Part shown: positions 12,800-24,400 of the stretch, in pieces | Layout of the letters: the number at the start of each line of letters is the position of its first letter | How positions within the stretch are numbered: the stretch's first letter is position 1 | NCBI GenBank assembly: GCA_035610835.1 | Contig: CM069449.1 | Coordinates: forward strand, 42,180,768 to 42,244,767 | Origin: Ophiura sarsii | Taxonomy: Eukaryota > Echinodermata > Ophiuroidea > Amphilepidida > Ophiuridae | Direction of reading: 5' to 3' | Length of the DNA: 64,000 bases | The notes under the pieces: generated by a model | The model's database searches: none | What the model saw: only the letters and a program-made list of their open reading frames with translations | What the model was told of the DNA's origin: nothing | Position numbers and translations under genes: made by a program

Positions 12800-13546
12800 T
12801 TGAAGCCCTCAATCATCCGGAAAAGTTATCTGACTGTTCATGTTGGGTCCCACGCCAAAGAGAAACTCTATCAATGTGAATATTGTCAGAAATGTTTTTT
12901 CAACAAGAGTACTTTGACACTACATATTCATTTTCATATCATAGAAAACATACATCAGTGTGAATATTGTCAGAAATATTTCGCACAAAAGAGTAATTTG
13001 ACCGTACATGTTCTGACCCACCGGGTGACTAAAAAGAAACCCTATCAGTGTGAATATTGTCAAAAAGACTTTGCACACAAGAGTACTTTAGCATTAACAC
13101 ATTCGGTTTCACGCCAAAGAGAAACCCTACCAGTGTGAGTATTGTACAAAATGCTTCGCAAATATAGTCACCTAACACAACACATTCGGTCTGACACCGA
13201 AGAGAAATCGCATCAATGTGAATATTGTCAGAAATATTTTCCACAAAAGGGTACTCTGACCGTACATGTTCAGACACACACTAAAGAGAAACCCTATCAA
13301 TGTGAATATTGTCAGAAAAACTTTGCACACAAGAGTCATTTAGCAGTACACATTCTGTCACACACCAAAGAGAAATCACATCAATATGAATATTGTCAAA
13401 AATATTTTGCACGGAAGGGTCACCTAACGGTACACATTCGGTCACACACCAAAGTGAAACCACATAGTGTCAATTGTCAAAAATCGTTTGAAAAGAAGGG
13501 TCACCTAACAGTATACACATTCGGTATCATACTAACGAGAAACTAG
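12800..13546 (+). pseudogene. Decayed C2H2 zinc-finger array
   Basis: About nine consecutive C2H2 units share the consensus C-E-Y-C-Q-K-x-F-A-x-K-x-x-L-T-V-H-x-x-x-H with TKEKP-like linkers, as in DNA-binding KRAB-less ZNF proteins. The array is broken. One extra base near 13095 shifts frame inside the fourth finger, leading to a stop at 13136-13138. A second shift near 13161-13166 restores the original frame within the next finger. Later fingers lose ligands: the first Cys is Tyr in the penultimate unit, and the last unit lacks its C-x2-C pair and final His. The block ends in a stop at 13546. Upstream of 12800 only a partial finger is seen and no promoter or N-terminal domain was recognised. 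A retrocopy or orphan ZNF exon is likely; an unusual spliced gene is less likely. Confidence 0.75.
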
Positions 13547-13628
13547 TCCCGTAGGTGCTGCCTTTTCAAGATAGCACCCCCTAACACAGGTGTTTGTATG
13601 CACATTTACCAGGTTTTTTGGGGGAAAA

Positions 13629-13745
13629 CACTGTATGTCGGTGTTACGTGGAGTGTGCATGTAAATAAGTGCGTGTGTTTTTGACAAAACACTGTATGTC
13701 GGTGTTATGTGGATTGTGCGTGTAAATGAGTGCGGGTTTTTTTGC
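13629..13745 (+). repeat. Tandem ~58-bp duplication
   Basis: 'acactgtatgtcggtgtta' followed by a variable GT-rich stretch occurs twice in direct orientation (about 13629 and 13689), separated by 'tttttgac'. Diverged fragments continue to about 13765. No coding role is seen. Confidence 0.6.
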
Positions 13746-14029
13746 AATATACTGTAACTCAGTGAGATACAGTGTTTGTACATTCAACCTATACACATAA
13801 TTTAGGGCATTTTAATGATTGTTTACATTACATTGTGTTTATAAATGAAAATAATGAAATAAATCATGTTAAAACTAAAAGGCATTGTATGTGTTACAGT
13901 GTTTTGCCCAAGAAAGGGCCGGGCTGTACTGAACATCTCATTTATCGTTGTTATTTTTTTAAGACCTCAGAAATTAAAGTGTCTAATTTTATGACCCGCC
14001 CTATACTCAGATGTTGAATATTTTACCTT

Positions 14030-14050
14030 ACCCCCCCCCCCCCCCCCCCA
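14030..14050 (+). repeat. Poly-C tract
   Basis: About 20 consecutive C residues followed by CACACACA. Similar poly-G/C tracts lie at about 17360-17380, 33626-33655, 33977-33991, 42342-42382 and 49457-49478; all are likely length-unstable. Confidence 0.9.
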
Positions 14051-14171
14051 CACACAATAATTTGTACAAGGTTTTAAAGGCCTATTAAGTTAAGGTAAGA
14101 CTAAGAAAAATAAAAAACATGTTGCTGTCCCCTCTCGCTTCCTTTTTTTGAAGATTTTGCAATTTTCAATT

Positions 14172-14465
14172 TTTTTCTTTTGCAATCGTTCAGTTATGAA
14201 TTTAAACAAAAAATGATTCAGAAGTTTAAACCTAGGCTATCCTATAGTTTTTCAAATTATTTGCTGTCAACTTTTCAAACAAAATATCGCTCTTCAGTAA
14301 AAAAGGGGTCAACCCTAGCCCATTTTGACATTTTCTTTTTGTCTTTTGCAAACGTTCAGTCACTCATACGTTTAAAAAAAAGATGATTGAGAAGTTTAAA
14401 CCTAGGCCATCCTATAGTTTTGCAAATTATTTGCTGCCAACTTTTCAAACAAAATATCACCCTAT
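14172..14465 (+). repeat. Direct duplication, ~170-bp period
   Basis: A ~125-bp block beginning 'tcttttgcaatcgttcag' and containing 'gaagtttaaacctagg' recurs about 170 bp downstream with point changes (14172-14295 and 14344-14460). It is non-coding. Confidence 0.65.
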
Positions 14466-15324
14466 AGACAAAATAAAAAGTCCATTGAAATGAAATGGTG
14501 GCGGTCTAAAAGAAAGAGACATGTTTTGTAATAAAGAGAAAGAGACAAGTTTTGTTATATAACCATTTCATGAAATGGCAAGTAATTTAAACCATCTGTT
14601 TCATACCGAAATACCAGGGAAATGGTGTATTTTCTAAAAAGCTCCGCCGTCTACAAATAGTACAGGGAACCCATAAGGGATGCACCATTAGATACTCAGG
14701 AGAGGGGGGGGGGGGGAGTTTTCTGAAAAATAAACAACTTTCCCCACTATCCCCCCGCCCCCCTCAAAAAACCCCACAAAAACACCCATCTCGAAAAAAA
14801 ATTGAACCACTGCTGAGTAAAAAAAAAAAAAATGACCCACCCAAGTCAATGTAAAGAAAATCTTAAAAATATCTGACCCCAACTCCCATCATAGACTTTA
14901 GAGAAGGAGTAGTTTATTCTACCAACCCCCCCCCCCCTGGAAATCAACATGGTGCGTCCCTAATGTTAATTTGTGTGTGTGGGTATAAACTATGAAAGGG
15001 GGTGGGGCAGTTTGTCCACAATGTATAGGCTATTCAAAATAAATTGTTTAACTTGTGGCATCACACATGTTATTTGATTTGTAAACTTGTTTTTGTTTGC
15101 TTTGAATATGTAAAAGGCTGGCTGCTTTTGACTGCATGCACACTTTTTTTGTACATGAGTTTATCACCAGCCCAGCCCTTATGGTCACATCTATTTATTT
15201 GATTAACCCCTGAGGTAATTTGTCATACTTTTACGAGGTTTTTAGTACAATTCAGGCCAAAATAGTCAAAATAGCCAATAATGAGCCCCAATTTGTTTTT
15301 GTTTTAGATATTATATCACATTTT
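14466..15324. other. Non-coding stretch with poly-G/A tracts
   Basis: Contains mononucleotide runs (G near 14705, A near 14820, C near 14927) and no supportable gene. From about 15235 a ~65-bp segment ('caggccaaaatagt...caataatgagcccc') begins that is repeated directly at about 15462. Confidence 0.5.
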
Positions 15325-15367
15325 GATCTAAGTATAATATAGCTGTCAGCTATATTATACTTAGATC
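15325..15367. repeat. 43-bp perfect palindrome
   Basis: Two 21-base arms (15325-15345 and 15347-15367, starting GATCTAAGTATA) are exact reverse complements around a single T. It is AT-rich and could extrude as a cruciform. It sits between two direct copies of a ~65-bp repeat (about 15235-15305 and 15462-15525), so it may be the core of a local foldback insertion. Confidence 0.85.
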
Positions 15368-15527
15368 ATAGCTGTTATAAACCGGTGAAACCACAACCCA
15401 TTTGACCCCTCAAATGGTGATCGCCTTCTAATGGGATGGGAAAACAAGTTTTTTTTGGTACGATACAGGCCAAAATAGTTCAAATAGCCAATAATGAGCC
15501 CCAATTGGTTTTTGTTTTCGATATAGA

Positions 15528-15980
15528 TAGTGTGCAGGAATTTTTGATTAAGCCATCTTTGAAGGTATTTCTAAACTTGGGTTGTTTAATGAAGTAGACC
15601 CGTCTGTGCATTGTTATTCAGGTTCATCTTTTAGTGGCGGCACCAGCATTTACATTCTGGGGGGCAAACGTGGGGCAAGAAAAAAATTGAGTGACAATTC
15701 GCGCGTAGCGCGTAAAATCTTTGATCTAAAACTAAGTCTAAAAGCTATTTTTAGCCTATTTTTCATTTTTTTTCATTTGAAACGGGGGGGGGGGGGCAGT
15801 TGGAAGGGCAAGGCTTGTGACTGGGGGGGGGGGGAATTGAGCCGCCACTGTTCACCTCGGTTTCACCTGGTTACTGACGGATTCTCTTAAAAGTACATAT
15901 TGGGTGTTTTAGGCTCCTTTTTTTGGGGCGCACTGGCGGAGTCTCAACAACGGATATGGCCCAGTGTTTAAAAGCTTTAT
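15528..15980 (+). repeat. Dispersed repeat, copy A (interrupted)
   Basis: The sequence beginning 'tagtgtgcaggaa' and ending 'ggcccagtgtttaaaag' is homologous in direct orientation to about 19549-19800. Copy A is split by a short inverted-repeat element (15632-15850). The family is not recognised. Confidence 0.6.
15632..15850. mobile_element. hAT-like MITE nested in dispersed repeat
   Basis: The ends are inverted repeats: TAGTGGCGGC at the left, GCCGCCACTG at the right, i.e. the (C/T)AGTGGCGG start common in hAT elements. The homologous unoccupied sequence at about 19640 ('gggttcacctcagtttc') shows the insertion point. The flanks 'ttcatctt' and 'ttcacctc' resemble a diverged 8-bp duplication. 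The interior has a poly-G tract and no transposase. Confidence 0.6.
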
Positions 15981-16139
15981 TTAATTTGTTATTCATTACA
16001 AATAATCTCTACAGGCTGAGACATATTTGTATTTTGTATTGACCACTATACCATAACCAAGGACACCAATATTTAATCACACACACCATCCTTGCACACA
16101 GCATGCAGAGCCACCTCTTTTAGAATATCCAAAAAAGTA

Positions 16140-16210
16140 TGCACAGACAGGGAATCGAACCCGGACCTCCCGCGTGGCAGGCGAGAATTCTACCACTGAA
16201 CCGTCCGTGC
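16140..16210 (-). tRNA. tRNA-Gly (anticodon GCC)
   Basis: Read on the minus strand the 71-nt gene has a 7-bp acceptor stem (GCACGGA with TCTGTGC, one G-U pair) and an A box, GGTTCAGTGGTAGAA, identical to animal tRNA-Gly. The anticodon arm CCTGCCACGCGGG places GCC at the anticodon, and the B box is GGTTCGATTCC. The discriminator base is A. A TTTTTT terminator follows three bases beyond the 3' end, as expected for Pol III. Position 8 is C instead of the usual T and the T stem has one mismatch, so it may be a slightly degraded or lineage-specific copy, but all structural elements are present. It inserts Gly at GGC/GGU codons. No neighbouring tRNA is seen. Confidence 0.85.
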
Positions 16211-17331
16211 TTTTTTGCTTTTCTTAAATTGCTGTGAGACTTTCAATCTTTTTCAAACTATTTTTTAATAATTGGGTGCAGATCCAAGTCTGTTTGTTAG
16301 TTTGTTTGTTTGTTTAACCGGTTGGTCGTCCGTTGACTGATTATGGTCGCATTTTTTATACTGGGTACAATTTGTGTAACATGCCCTTTTTTCCATGATT
16401 AGTCATCCTTCTTCAGTTTAGGCACTATAACTTGAAAACTGTACATTTTAAGTCAGTTAAAGTATACATATTCTGAAAGGTTATACTAAAGTGGATGCAA
16501 ATAGCACAAAATAATGTTGATTATACAGGGTGGCTTAAAATTATACAGGGTAGAACAAGCAAAATATTAATAAAAAGGTTTTTTTGATTAATTACTTCTG
16601 TTGCGTATATGGATTGATTAAAAAAACATTGATACATTCCCTAGACAGTTCATCCGAATACCCATCCAGGCATATGCGAATTAAATTTGATTACGAATCC
16701 AAAAGTCTATATACAGGGTGTCCAAAATTTAGTTGATTTTGTTTGGCAAAATACTTATCTTATAAAAACAATTATGTCAGGCTCCTCAGTACTGCCCAAT
16801 ATTTGATAGAATGTGATCTCCTGAGCATTTTGACACCATTTTCAGGATGATCGGATGGTATCTGACACAGTTATGGCTAAAAAATGGATTTTTTGAGGTT
16901 GGGGTCAACGGAGATCATGAATTACACATTTTGATAAATTTTGACCATCTTACAGACTTTATAGAATTTTTTTATATCTTGCCATGTAGATTTAGGGTCA
17001 AGGTAGCCATTCCCACTGTCAAAATTATGATCCAGTCACCCCTTCCCTGAGAAATGTGGTATTTTTACCTCTTACTCCTCCGCACCCTCCTCCTCCGCAC
17101 CCCCACCACCCTGACTAATTATACTTATTGAACTGTGACAATTAACCGAATCATTTGAAATAATTTTCTTTTATAGAAAATAAAAGCTGTATAATTTCTC
17201 TTTAAAATAAGACCAAATTTAAGTCTGTGTGATAAAAAATAAGACAAATATGTACCTTCAAAGACGTAACTTGTAGTTGAAATGTTACAGCACCACCTTT
17301 TTATGGTACCCAGTATAGAAAAAATGCGACC
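16211..17331. other. Non-coding spacer
   Basis: AT-rich sequence with short GTTT repeats near 16300. Only short ORFs without recognisable domains are present and no RNA gene was recognised. Confidence 0.5.
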
Positions 17332-18165
17332 TTATATTTTATAGCGGGGTGGAGGTACGGGGGGGGGGGGGGGGGGGGGTATTTTAACCTTGACTTTCGA
17401 ATGACCTATCAAAATTAATCTTATTAAATTCTGCACACATGGTGAGCATCTCATCATCAAAACTAAACAGCTCAAGGAATGTGGAAGTAATGAATGGTAG
17501 CCCTGTACACAGCATTCAGGCACACGTTGACTGATTATAAGGGCGCACAGCACTAAATCACTCCTCGTTTTGTGTAATGGTAGTAAGTTCCGGCATAAAC
17601 AAAAAACGATTTTGTGATTAATGGGGTCCTTTGGGAATCAGTTTGGCGTGAGGGTAGCATTTCATAATTAAAATGAAAGATGATCTCTTGTACTTTGATC
17701 AGGATATTGCAAAATATTGATTTTCGATAGTATTGCAAATTTATCACGTGGATGAACACACGTAATCGGAGGCGGTTAGAAGGCGAGCGTCCGGGCTGAA
17801 AATAGGGGTGGCGCTGTTTAAATGATCGTATCGTAAAATGTAATTGGAAGGTGTAACACTTCTTGACAATTTTATGAAATTTGAATGTTTTTTATTAGAA
17901 TAAAGCATTCGAGACATTCCAAAAATGGTTACTAAGGGCCCAAAATAGCGACTCTTTTAGCCCAAATTTACATGTAATCCAATGGGCGGTTTATTTAGTG
18001 CTGTGCCCCCTTATATTTTAGAGCGGGTGGAGGAATGAGGTACGGGGTTGTAATTTTAACCTTGACTTTCGAATGCTATATCAAAAATTGATCTTATTAA
18101 ACTCTGTTCACAATGGTGGGTGAGCATCTCACATCAAAACTAAACAGCGCCAGGTATGCGGAAGT
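17332..18165 (+). repeat. Direct duplication, ~665-bp period
   Basis: About 17332-17500 ('cttatattttatagcggg' through 'tgtggaagta') is repeated at about 18008-18166. The second copy is cut at GAAGTA by the TA-element at 18167, so the first copy provides the unoccupied target (gaagTAatg). A G20 tract lies in the first copy. Confidence 0.7.
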
Positions 18166-18166
18166 A

Positions 18167-18954
18167 GGGGAAGGTGGGGTAATGGCGGACGCGGGGTAAT
18201 CGCGGACAGGGCTGTATCTAAAGGCAGGTGAAAGAAGGTGGTATTTTGCCACCCTATAATGTTAGGTGCCTCTCCATTGAAATCACACAAAATCTAAATG
18301 GGATGGTTGTCTCGCAAATTCTCGCGAGAATGACAAAAATCACTTTTTGGGCAAGCTGATATTTTGGTGCATTAATTTCTCTTTGAAACTGGTATTTCTA
18401 CATCAAGGAAAACAAAGTCTTATTATTTTTTTATGTAATGTATGATACCTTCTGATAAAAAAAAAATGAATTGGGAGTCACAATGATGAGCATAATAATA
18501 AGAGAGGATGTGCCCATACATTGTACATGGATTGGGGTAATCCCGGACATGTACCGTTTCCATGGTAACCAATATGGCCGTGGTCAATTTAACATCATAA
18601 ATCGGTAATAGTTGTTGACCATATAAATATGTGACATTGTTCTTTGATTTCTGCTACACTTTTAAAAAGGGTATTTTTTAACTCCCATTGAAATGCTATA
18701 GTCCAATAAAAAGAGAGCTGCCATTGATAAATACGGTCCGTGATTACCCCAAGAGTGTGGGGTAATGCCGGACGAGGCCATTTTTTTTATTGCGTCGTAG
18801 CATCGAATTTCAAAATGATGAGTTGATAAAAACTTGATAAAAGGTAGAACCTTCACAGTGCTTTGTGTTTACATGATTTTTATTGTTATATGACGTATTA
18901 TATGTGTGTTATACCTCTCTAACAAAATGTGTCCGCCATTACCCCACCTTCCCC
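18167..18954 (+). mobile_element. Non-autonomous DNA transposon with TA target duplication (copy 1)
   Basis: The ends are inverted repeats: GGGGAAGGTGGGGTAATGGC at the left and its complement at 18931-18954. TA flanks both sides (18165-18166 and 18955-18956), and the paralogous empty site near 17486 has a single TA. Internally a motif of the form GGGGTAATnnCGGAC recurs (18196, 18536, and a palindromic pair at about 18743-18772). The short minus-strand ORF at 18662-18856 is only partly conserved in copy 2. TA duplication points to the Tc1/mariner-like group, but no transposase remains. Confidence 0.8.
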
Positions 18955-18956
18955 TA

Positions 18957-20260
18957 ATGTATGATATTCCATAGACTTGCAGTGGACGAGTTCTGTGTGT
19001 ATCGCTCTGCGTGCAGTGCTGTTCTCTATGGAAGATGCGACCAAACTATTTGTAATGTGTGATTATTTTTAAACTGTTGTTTCTAATATTGTGAGAGATC
19101 CAATGTTTCTATCCATGCTACGCCAAATATTAGAATAATCTTGAGAGGAGGTAATGACTAGTGTATGAACTATATTAATTATTATTAAATTTGATGTTGT
19201 TTGAATAAAAGCTACGAGTGTACGTGTAGCATAAAACTTTACCCTTACAGCCGTGCATACATGGAAATGGTAAGTCTGTGCATGCTATATAGGGCCTACA
19301 CTCTGTAAAACAATAATACAATTACATTGTACAGATGAATTAGATCTATATTGTGTGCAACTTGAATTGACGAGTAATATAAATGCATTTGTTATCTCAA
19401 TTAATCTTTCGGTTTTGTTTGTATCTATCTTACTTTTCATCCATAGTTGTCCTAAGCCAAGTAAAATCGCAAGCTGCTAATTAGGCATCAGTGACAATAG
19501 TCAGACAATTACAAGCTGTCACCTCACCTTTCAGCATTTATCCATTATATAGTGTGCAGGAAGATTTGTATTAAGCCATCTTTGAAGGTATTACTTAACT
19601 TAGGATGTTTAACAACGTCAACCCGCCTGTGCATTGTTACTCGGGTTCACCTCAGTTTCATGCGGGGTTTCACGTGGTTACTGACGGATTCTCTAATTAA
19701 GACACACTGTAAAAGTAGATATTGGATGTTTTGGGTTCTTGTTTCGAAATCTGGTGAAATCTCAAAAGATCCAATAATGGCCCAGTGTTTAAAAGTGTTA
19801 TCTACTTCGTTATTGTGATTAACTTTTATCTGTAGTTTGTAATAAATGAGAGATCCAATGTGTTTCGATTCGATCCTAGAAGAATAACTTTATGTGCATG
19901 AACGATTACGGAACAGTTTTATGTTTAGTATGAATTTGAGAGCTATTCGGTGACTTAACTTCCTCTATTGTTTGGATTGACCCGACTTTATCTTGAACAA
20001 AAGTGAGAAAGAGTTGGCTTGATGTGACTTGACCCACGTTTTGAAAATCTGTAGTGTTAATTATTGGTAGTTTTCCGAGATATTCCAGACTTGACTTAAT
20101 TCTGATTCTAAGTTAAGCTGGACTGTCAAATTTATACCTATACTACTTAATGACTTAACCCTGACTCTTTCGATGTTTTTACTTCTTGTACATTTATGGG
20201 ATTGACTTGACCTTTGTCTTGAAGGATAATGAAGAAAGATTTTTGTTATTGATTCAAGAG
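18957..20260. repeat. Non-coding spacer with dispersed repeat copy B (19549-19800)
   Basis: The part at 19549-19800 matches copy A at 15528-15980 and is uninterrupted. The rest is AT-rich with no supportable gene. Confidence 0.55.
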
Positions 20261-20639
20261 ACACTTGTCTCTCTCTCTCTTACAAAGGATGACTATGATC
20301 CAGTGCATTTTATATGTGCAATGTATTGTTGTGCATGATATCCCAATTCAAATGCAAACCTTAACATTCACCCTAACTCAAACACGCCGACGTCCACCTC
20401 TCGGGTCATAATTGAAATAAACAAAGTAAGGAAAGTATTGGTACCTACATCCACTTGTAAATATGCCAGGCTAAGTATATCTCATCACCAACACGTATTT
20501 ATAAATAAAATTGTCAAATTGAATAACGAACTAACCATTTTTTTCTTTTTTCTTTTATTCATAACCTCTGTTTTCCCACCCCTTTATATGTACATTGTAC
20601 TCGATGTTTGTTTGTCTGTCTCTTCTCTAACTATCTTCC

Positions 20640-20760
20640 ATTCCATTCTTGGAATACCTTCTCTTCCATTCCTTTCTTGGAATACCTTCTCTTCCATTCC
20701 TTTCTTGGAATACCTTCTCTTCCATTCCTTTCTTGGAATACCTTCTTGGAATACCTTTAC
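20640..20760 (+). repeat. 28-bp minisatellite upstream of the Helitron ORF
   Basis: The unit 'cttggaataccttctcttcc' plus 'attccttt' is repeated about four times and then degrades. Just downstream 'ggcggaatacttactgg' is duplicated (about 20814 and 20843), and weak repeats of 'aacagtctataagaga' continue to about 21340. The Helitron ORF begins at 21480, so these repeats may be its 5' subterminal or promoter region. Non-coding ORFs here merely read the minisatellite. Confidence 0.7.
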
Positions 20761-21479
20761 TTGGAACCTTTCTTTGAATACCTCCTTGAAATAACGGCGG
20801 AATAGTACAAACTCGGCGGAATACTTACTGGAAAACAAGCTCGGCGGAATACTTACTGGAAAACAAGCTCAGAATACTTACTGGAGAACTAACTTAGAAA
20901 CATTATAAGAGAAATAGTATATAACGTGAATACTCTATAACAGAAACAGTCTACAAGAAAAACAATCTATAAAAGAAACATTTTAGTCCTTTAAAATAGT
21001 CCTTAATAACGCCTTAGTAAGAGAAAACACAGTATATGAGTGGAAAAACAATCTATAAGAGGAAAAACAGTCTAGTACTCTTACAAGCTATAACTTGGAT
21101 ACATTTGCACTTTGAGACATTAAATACCTTGAACAATATTATTGTCGTGTGAGTCCTTTTTAAGACATTAAGAATCGGAAAAATAAGTTGGAAAAAAATC
21201 ATTACAGAAAGGAATCCTTCATGTAACCCAAGAGTTCGGAATACCTCCTGTAACCCAGGAATTTAGAAGACATTCTGAAATACTTAATTAGAAACAGTCT
21301 ATAAGAGAAACATTCTATAAAAGAAACAGTCTATACAAGATACATTCTAGTCCTTATAATATTCCTTACAGCACCTTAACAAAAGGGTCTTAAGTCTTAA
21401 CTGAAAAGTGACAGCTTTAAGACAAACACAATAAGAAACACAATAAGAAATACTTGAAAGAACCAACATAAGAAAGACA

Positions 21480-24400
21480 ATGCCACGCCGCAACGCTAGA
21501 TCAAAAGCCGCAAAACTGGCATCCATTGCACGCAAAAGCAGCAAAAATGCCGATCAGATCACCTCAATGCCGCGTAGTAAAGTAAAGGCACGAGTCGAAC
21601 TAGCATCTACTTCAGAAAAGATTCCCCTGTTTCCAAACTCAAACATTTCCAAAATAAATCACGAGGCTCAAGTAATCCAATGTATCCCAAATGTAGCAAG
21701 TATTGATGAAGTCGTGTTTTCAAGGAAGGTTCGGGGACATTTTAACCAAGGTGATAACCAATTTTCAGAGGAGTCAAGTGGTCGCCAATGTCCATGTAAT
21801 TCACTTGTAATGTTATGTGAAATCGACGAGAAATTTGATACACTGTTGCAAAAGGATATCGATGAAGTATTGCGTAATGGAGATGAACTGTACAACATCA
21901 TTGCTTCAGAATTGGAAGCTCAAGGTGAACTCAACACCGTTGATAAATATCTGGAAATTGAACAACTTCCCACCACATTTGCCTTAGATAACCGTATATA
22001 TAATGTTCAATATGAGACTGCTGTTACCGGAAGAATTGCTTCAACCCCTGGTAGTGCTTTTGAACCATTGGATGTTATATTGCAACAAGCATTTCTTGAT
22101 CATACTAGGAATATTCTAATTTTGGGCACTTCATACATGATGGCTATGTACAAGGATCAGTCGGACCAATACATGTTTTTTGACTCGCATTCCAGAAATG
22201 ACAATGGCTTAATGACTTCAGAAGGCTCTGCAATAGCATTGTACTTTCCAGATATACATAACTTGTATACGTATATCCGCTGCTTGTGTGATTCTTTAAA
22301 CCTTCAAGCATTGACACTGGTAACGATACAACCAATCACAGTGCAATCTGATGAAGAAAATTGCAATGTCTCAGATCAGACAATACCAGTACCTTTTGAT
22401 CAACCTAGTTGTTCATCATCGAATGGATTGATGCCCATAGATCAAACAGCTACGAGAAATGTGAATACAGCCGACATTAGCAATCCTGATCAATCGCAAA
22501 TACAAAAAGATAAAAGACTAGCTAATAAGCGAGCGATTGCTAAACTGGCATATCCTCAGGCGAAAAAAAGGAAACGTTATCAATCAAAACGAAACCATAC
22601 CGATCCTGTTAAAGGGCCGCTCATACGCCTGAAAAAAAACCAACACTATGCCGATCCTGTTAATGGGCCGCTCATACGCCAGAAAGCAAAAAAACACTAT
22701 GCCGATCCTGTTAATGGGCCGCTCATACGACAGAAAGCAAAAAAACACTATGCCGATCCTGTTAATGGGCCGCTCATACGCCAGAAAGCAAAAAAACACT
22801 ATGCCGATCCTGTTAATGGGCCGCTCATACGCCAGAAAGCAAAAAAACACTATGCCGATCCTGTCATCAAAAGAAAGAAAATCCAACAGACAAAAATCAA
22901 TAGATTAAATAAAAATTCCAATATGGCAACTGTTATTGCAAAATTCCAGAAGTCTTGCCACGCTCAACAATTGATATACAAGTGCGAGATATGCCGGCGT
23001 ATTAACTTCAAACGACAGGTTATAGCATTAAACACAGACAAGTACAATCAACGTGCGTTACGGAAAGCCCTGCCATCTGGTACACTGTTCGAAAGACTAC
23101 CGACCAGCAATAGTAATACTGAGCGTGAAGCGTGGATTTGTATAACATGCCATCGAACAATAAAAACAAAACAGACTGTACCAACATTAGCTTGTGTAAA
23201 CAAACTGAACCTACACGAGCAACCCCCTCAACTGTCCGAATTGAATATGTTAGAAAGACATCTCATATCTCCTGCTATTCCATTCATGAAGATGATTTCA
23301 CTCATTAAAGGATGCCAAAAAGGAATACACGGACAGGTGGTATGTGTTAAAGCTGACATAAATAACACGGCTCATTCACTACCAAGACTCCCATCGGATG
23401 AAAGCCTGATAAGAGTAAAGTTGAAAAGAAAACTACAATACAAAGGACATCACATGTGTCAGGATGTAAACCCGGACAAATTAAGACAAGCTCTCTTGTG
23501 GTTGAAGGAAAATAACCCAGAGTATGAAGATATTGATATAGATTTTGAAGAATTCAATGGCATGCTGGATGATCAATTGATTCAAGGTGATCAATCGGAA
23601 GATGTATCAGGTAATGATAATATTGAAAACAACACTGAATCGGAAATCGTACCAGAATCATCACAATCTCAAGAGAATGAGTTTGAAAACAATGATGAAG
23701 AGCAAGATCAAAATGATGACATTACGAATACATCGGCTCCTCTCTACTCATTTTTACATCCAGTTGACTTTGCTCAGTACGTAGCGGACAAACACGACAC
23801 TACAATACTAGCTCTAGCTCCAGGTGAAGGTAACACGCCTGAAAAGGTATTAAACATGGAAGCAAAGTGTTTTCCTGTGGAATTTCCTGATGGTGCCAAC
23901 ACATGTATTGAAGAAAGAAACCCGAAAGTATCGCCATCACGATTCTTCAACTCGAGATTATTCTCAGCTGATAATAGGTTTGCAAGGAATCCTGAGTATA
24001 TATTTTTTGCTCTGTATGCCACAGAAGTTCATCAGATCAGTTCAAATATATCTATTGCTACAAGAATAGGTTCTTCGCAGCTTGCAAGTGGCAGACAAAT
24101 CACCGCATCAATGTTACGAAATCGGGATGAGGTCCTGCAGATCATGAAGAGAGATGAAGGGTATAGATTTCTAGCTGCTACTAGGGGTACACCTGCCTAC
24201 TGGGAAAAGTCAAAACGAGATTTGTTTGCGATGGTTCGACAACTAGGAATTCCTACTTTTTTTGTGACATTTAGTGCTGCCGATCGTAGATGGATTGAAA
24301 TAGACAACGCTATTCTCATTCAACAAGGCAAAACCCCCATGACAGCTGAACAACACAAAAATATGACGTGGGACCAGCACTGTAGAATTATCATGTCAAA

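Noticed and set aside
18662..18856. Conserved short ORF in the TA-element (also at 46070)
   Set aside because: Similarity follows from the two DNA copies; frames end differently and there is no transposase signature.
22584..22908. ORFs in other frames over the 51-bp repeat
   Set aside because: Shadows of the in-frame repeat of the Helitron protein.
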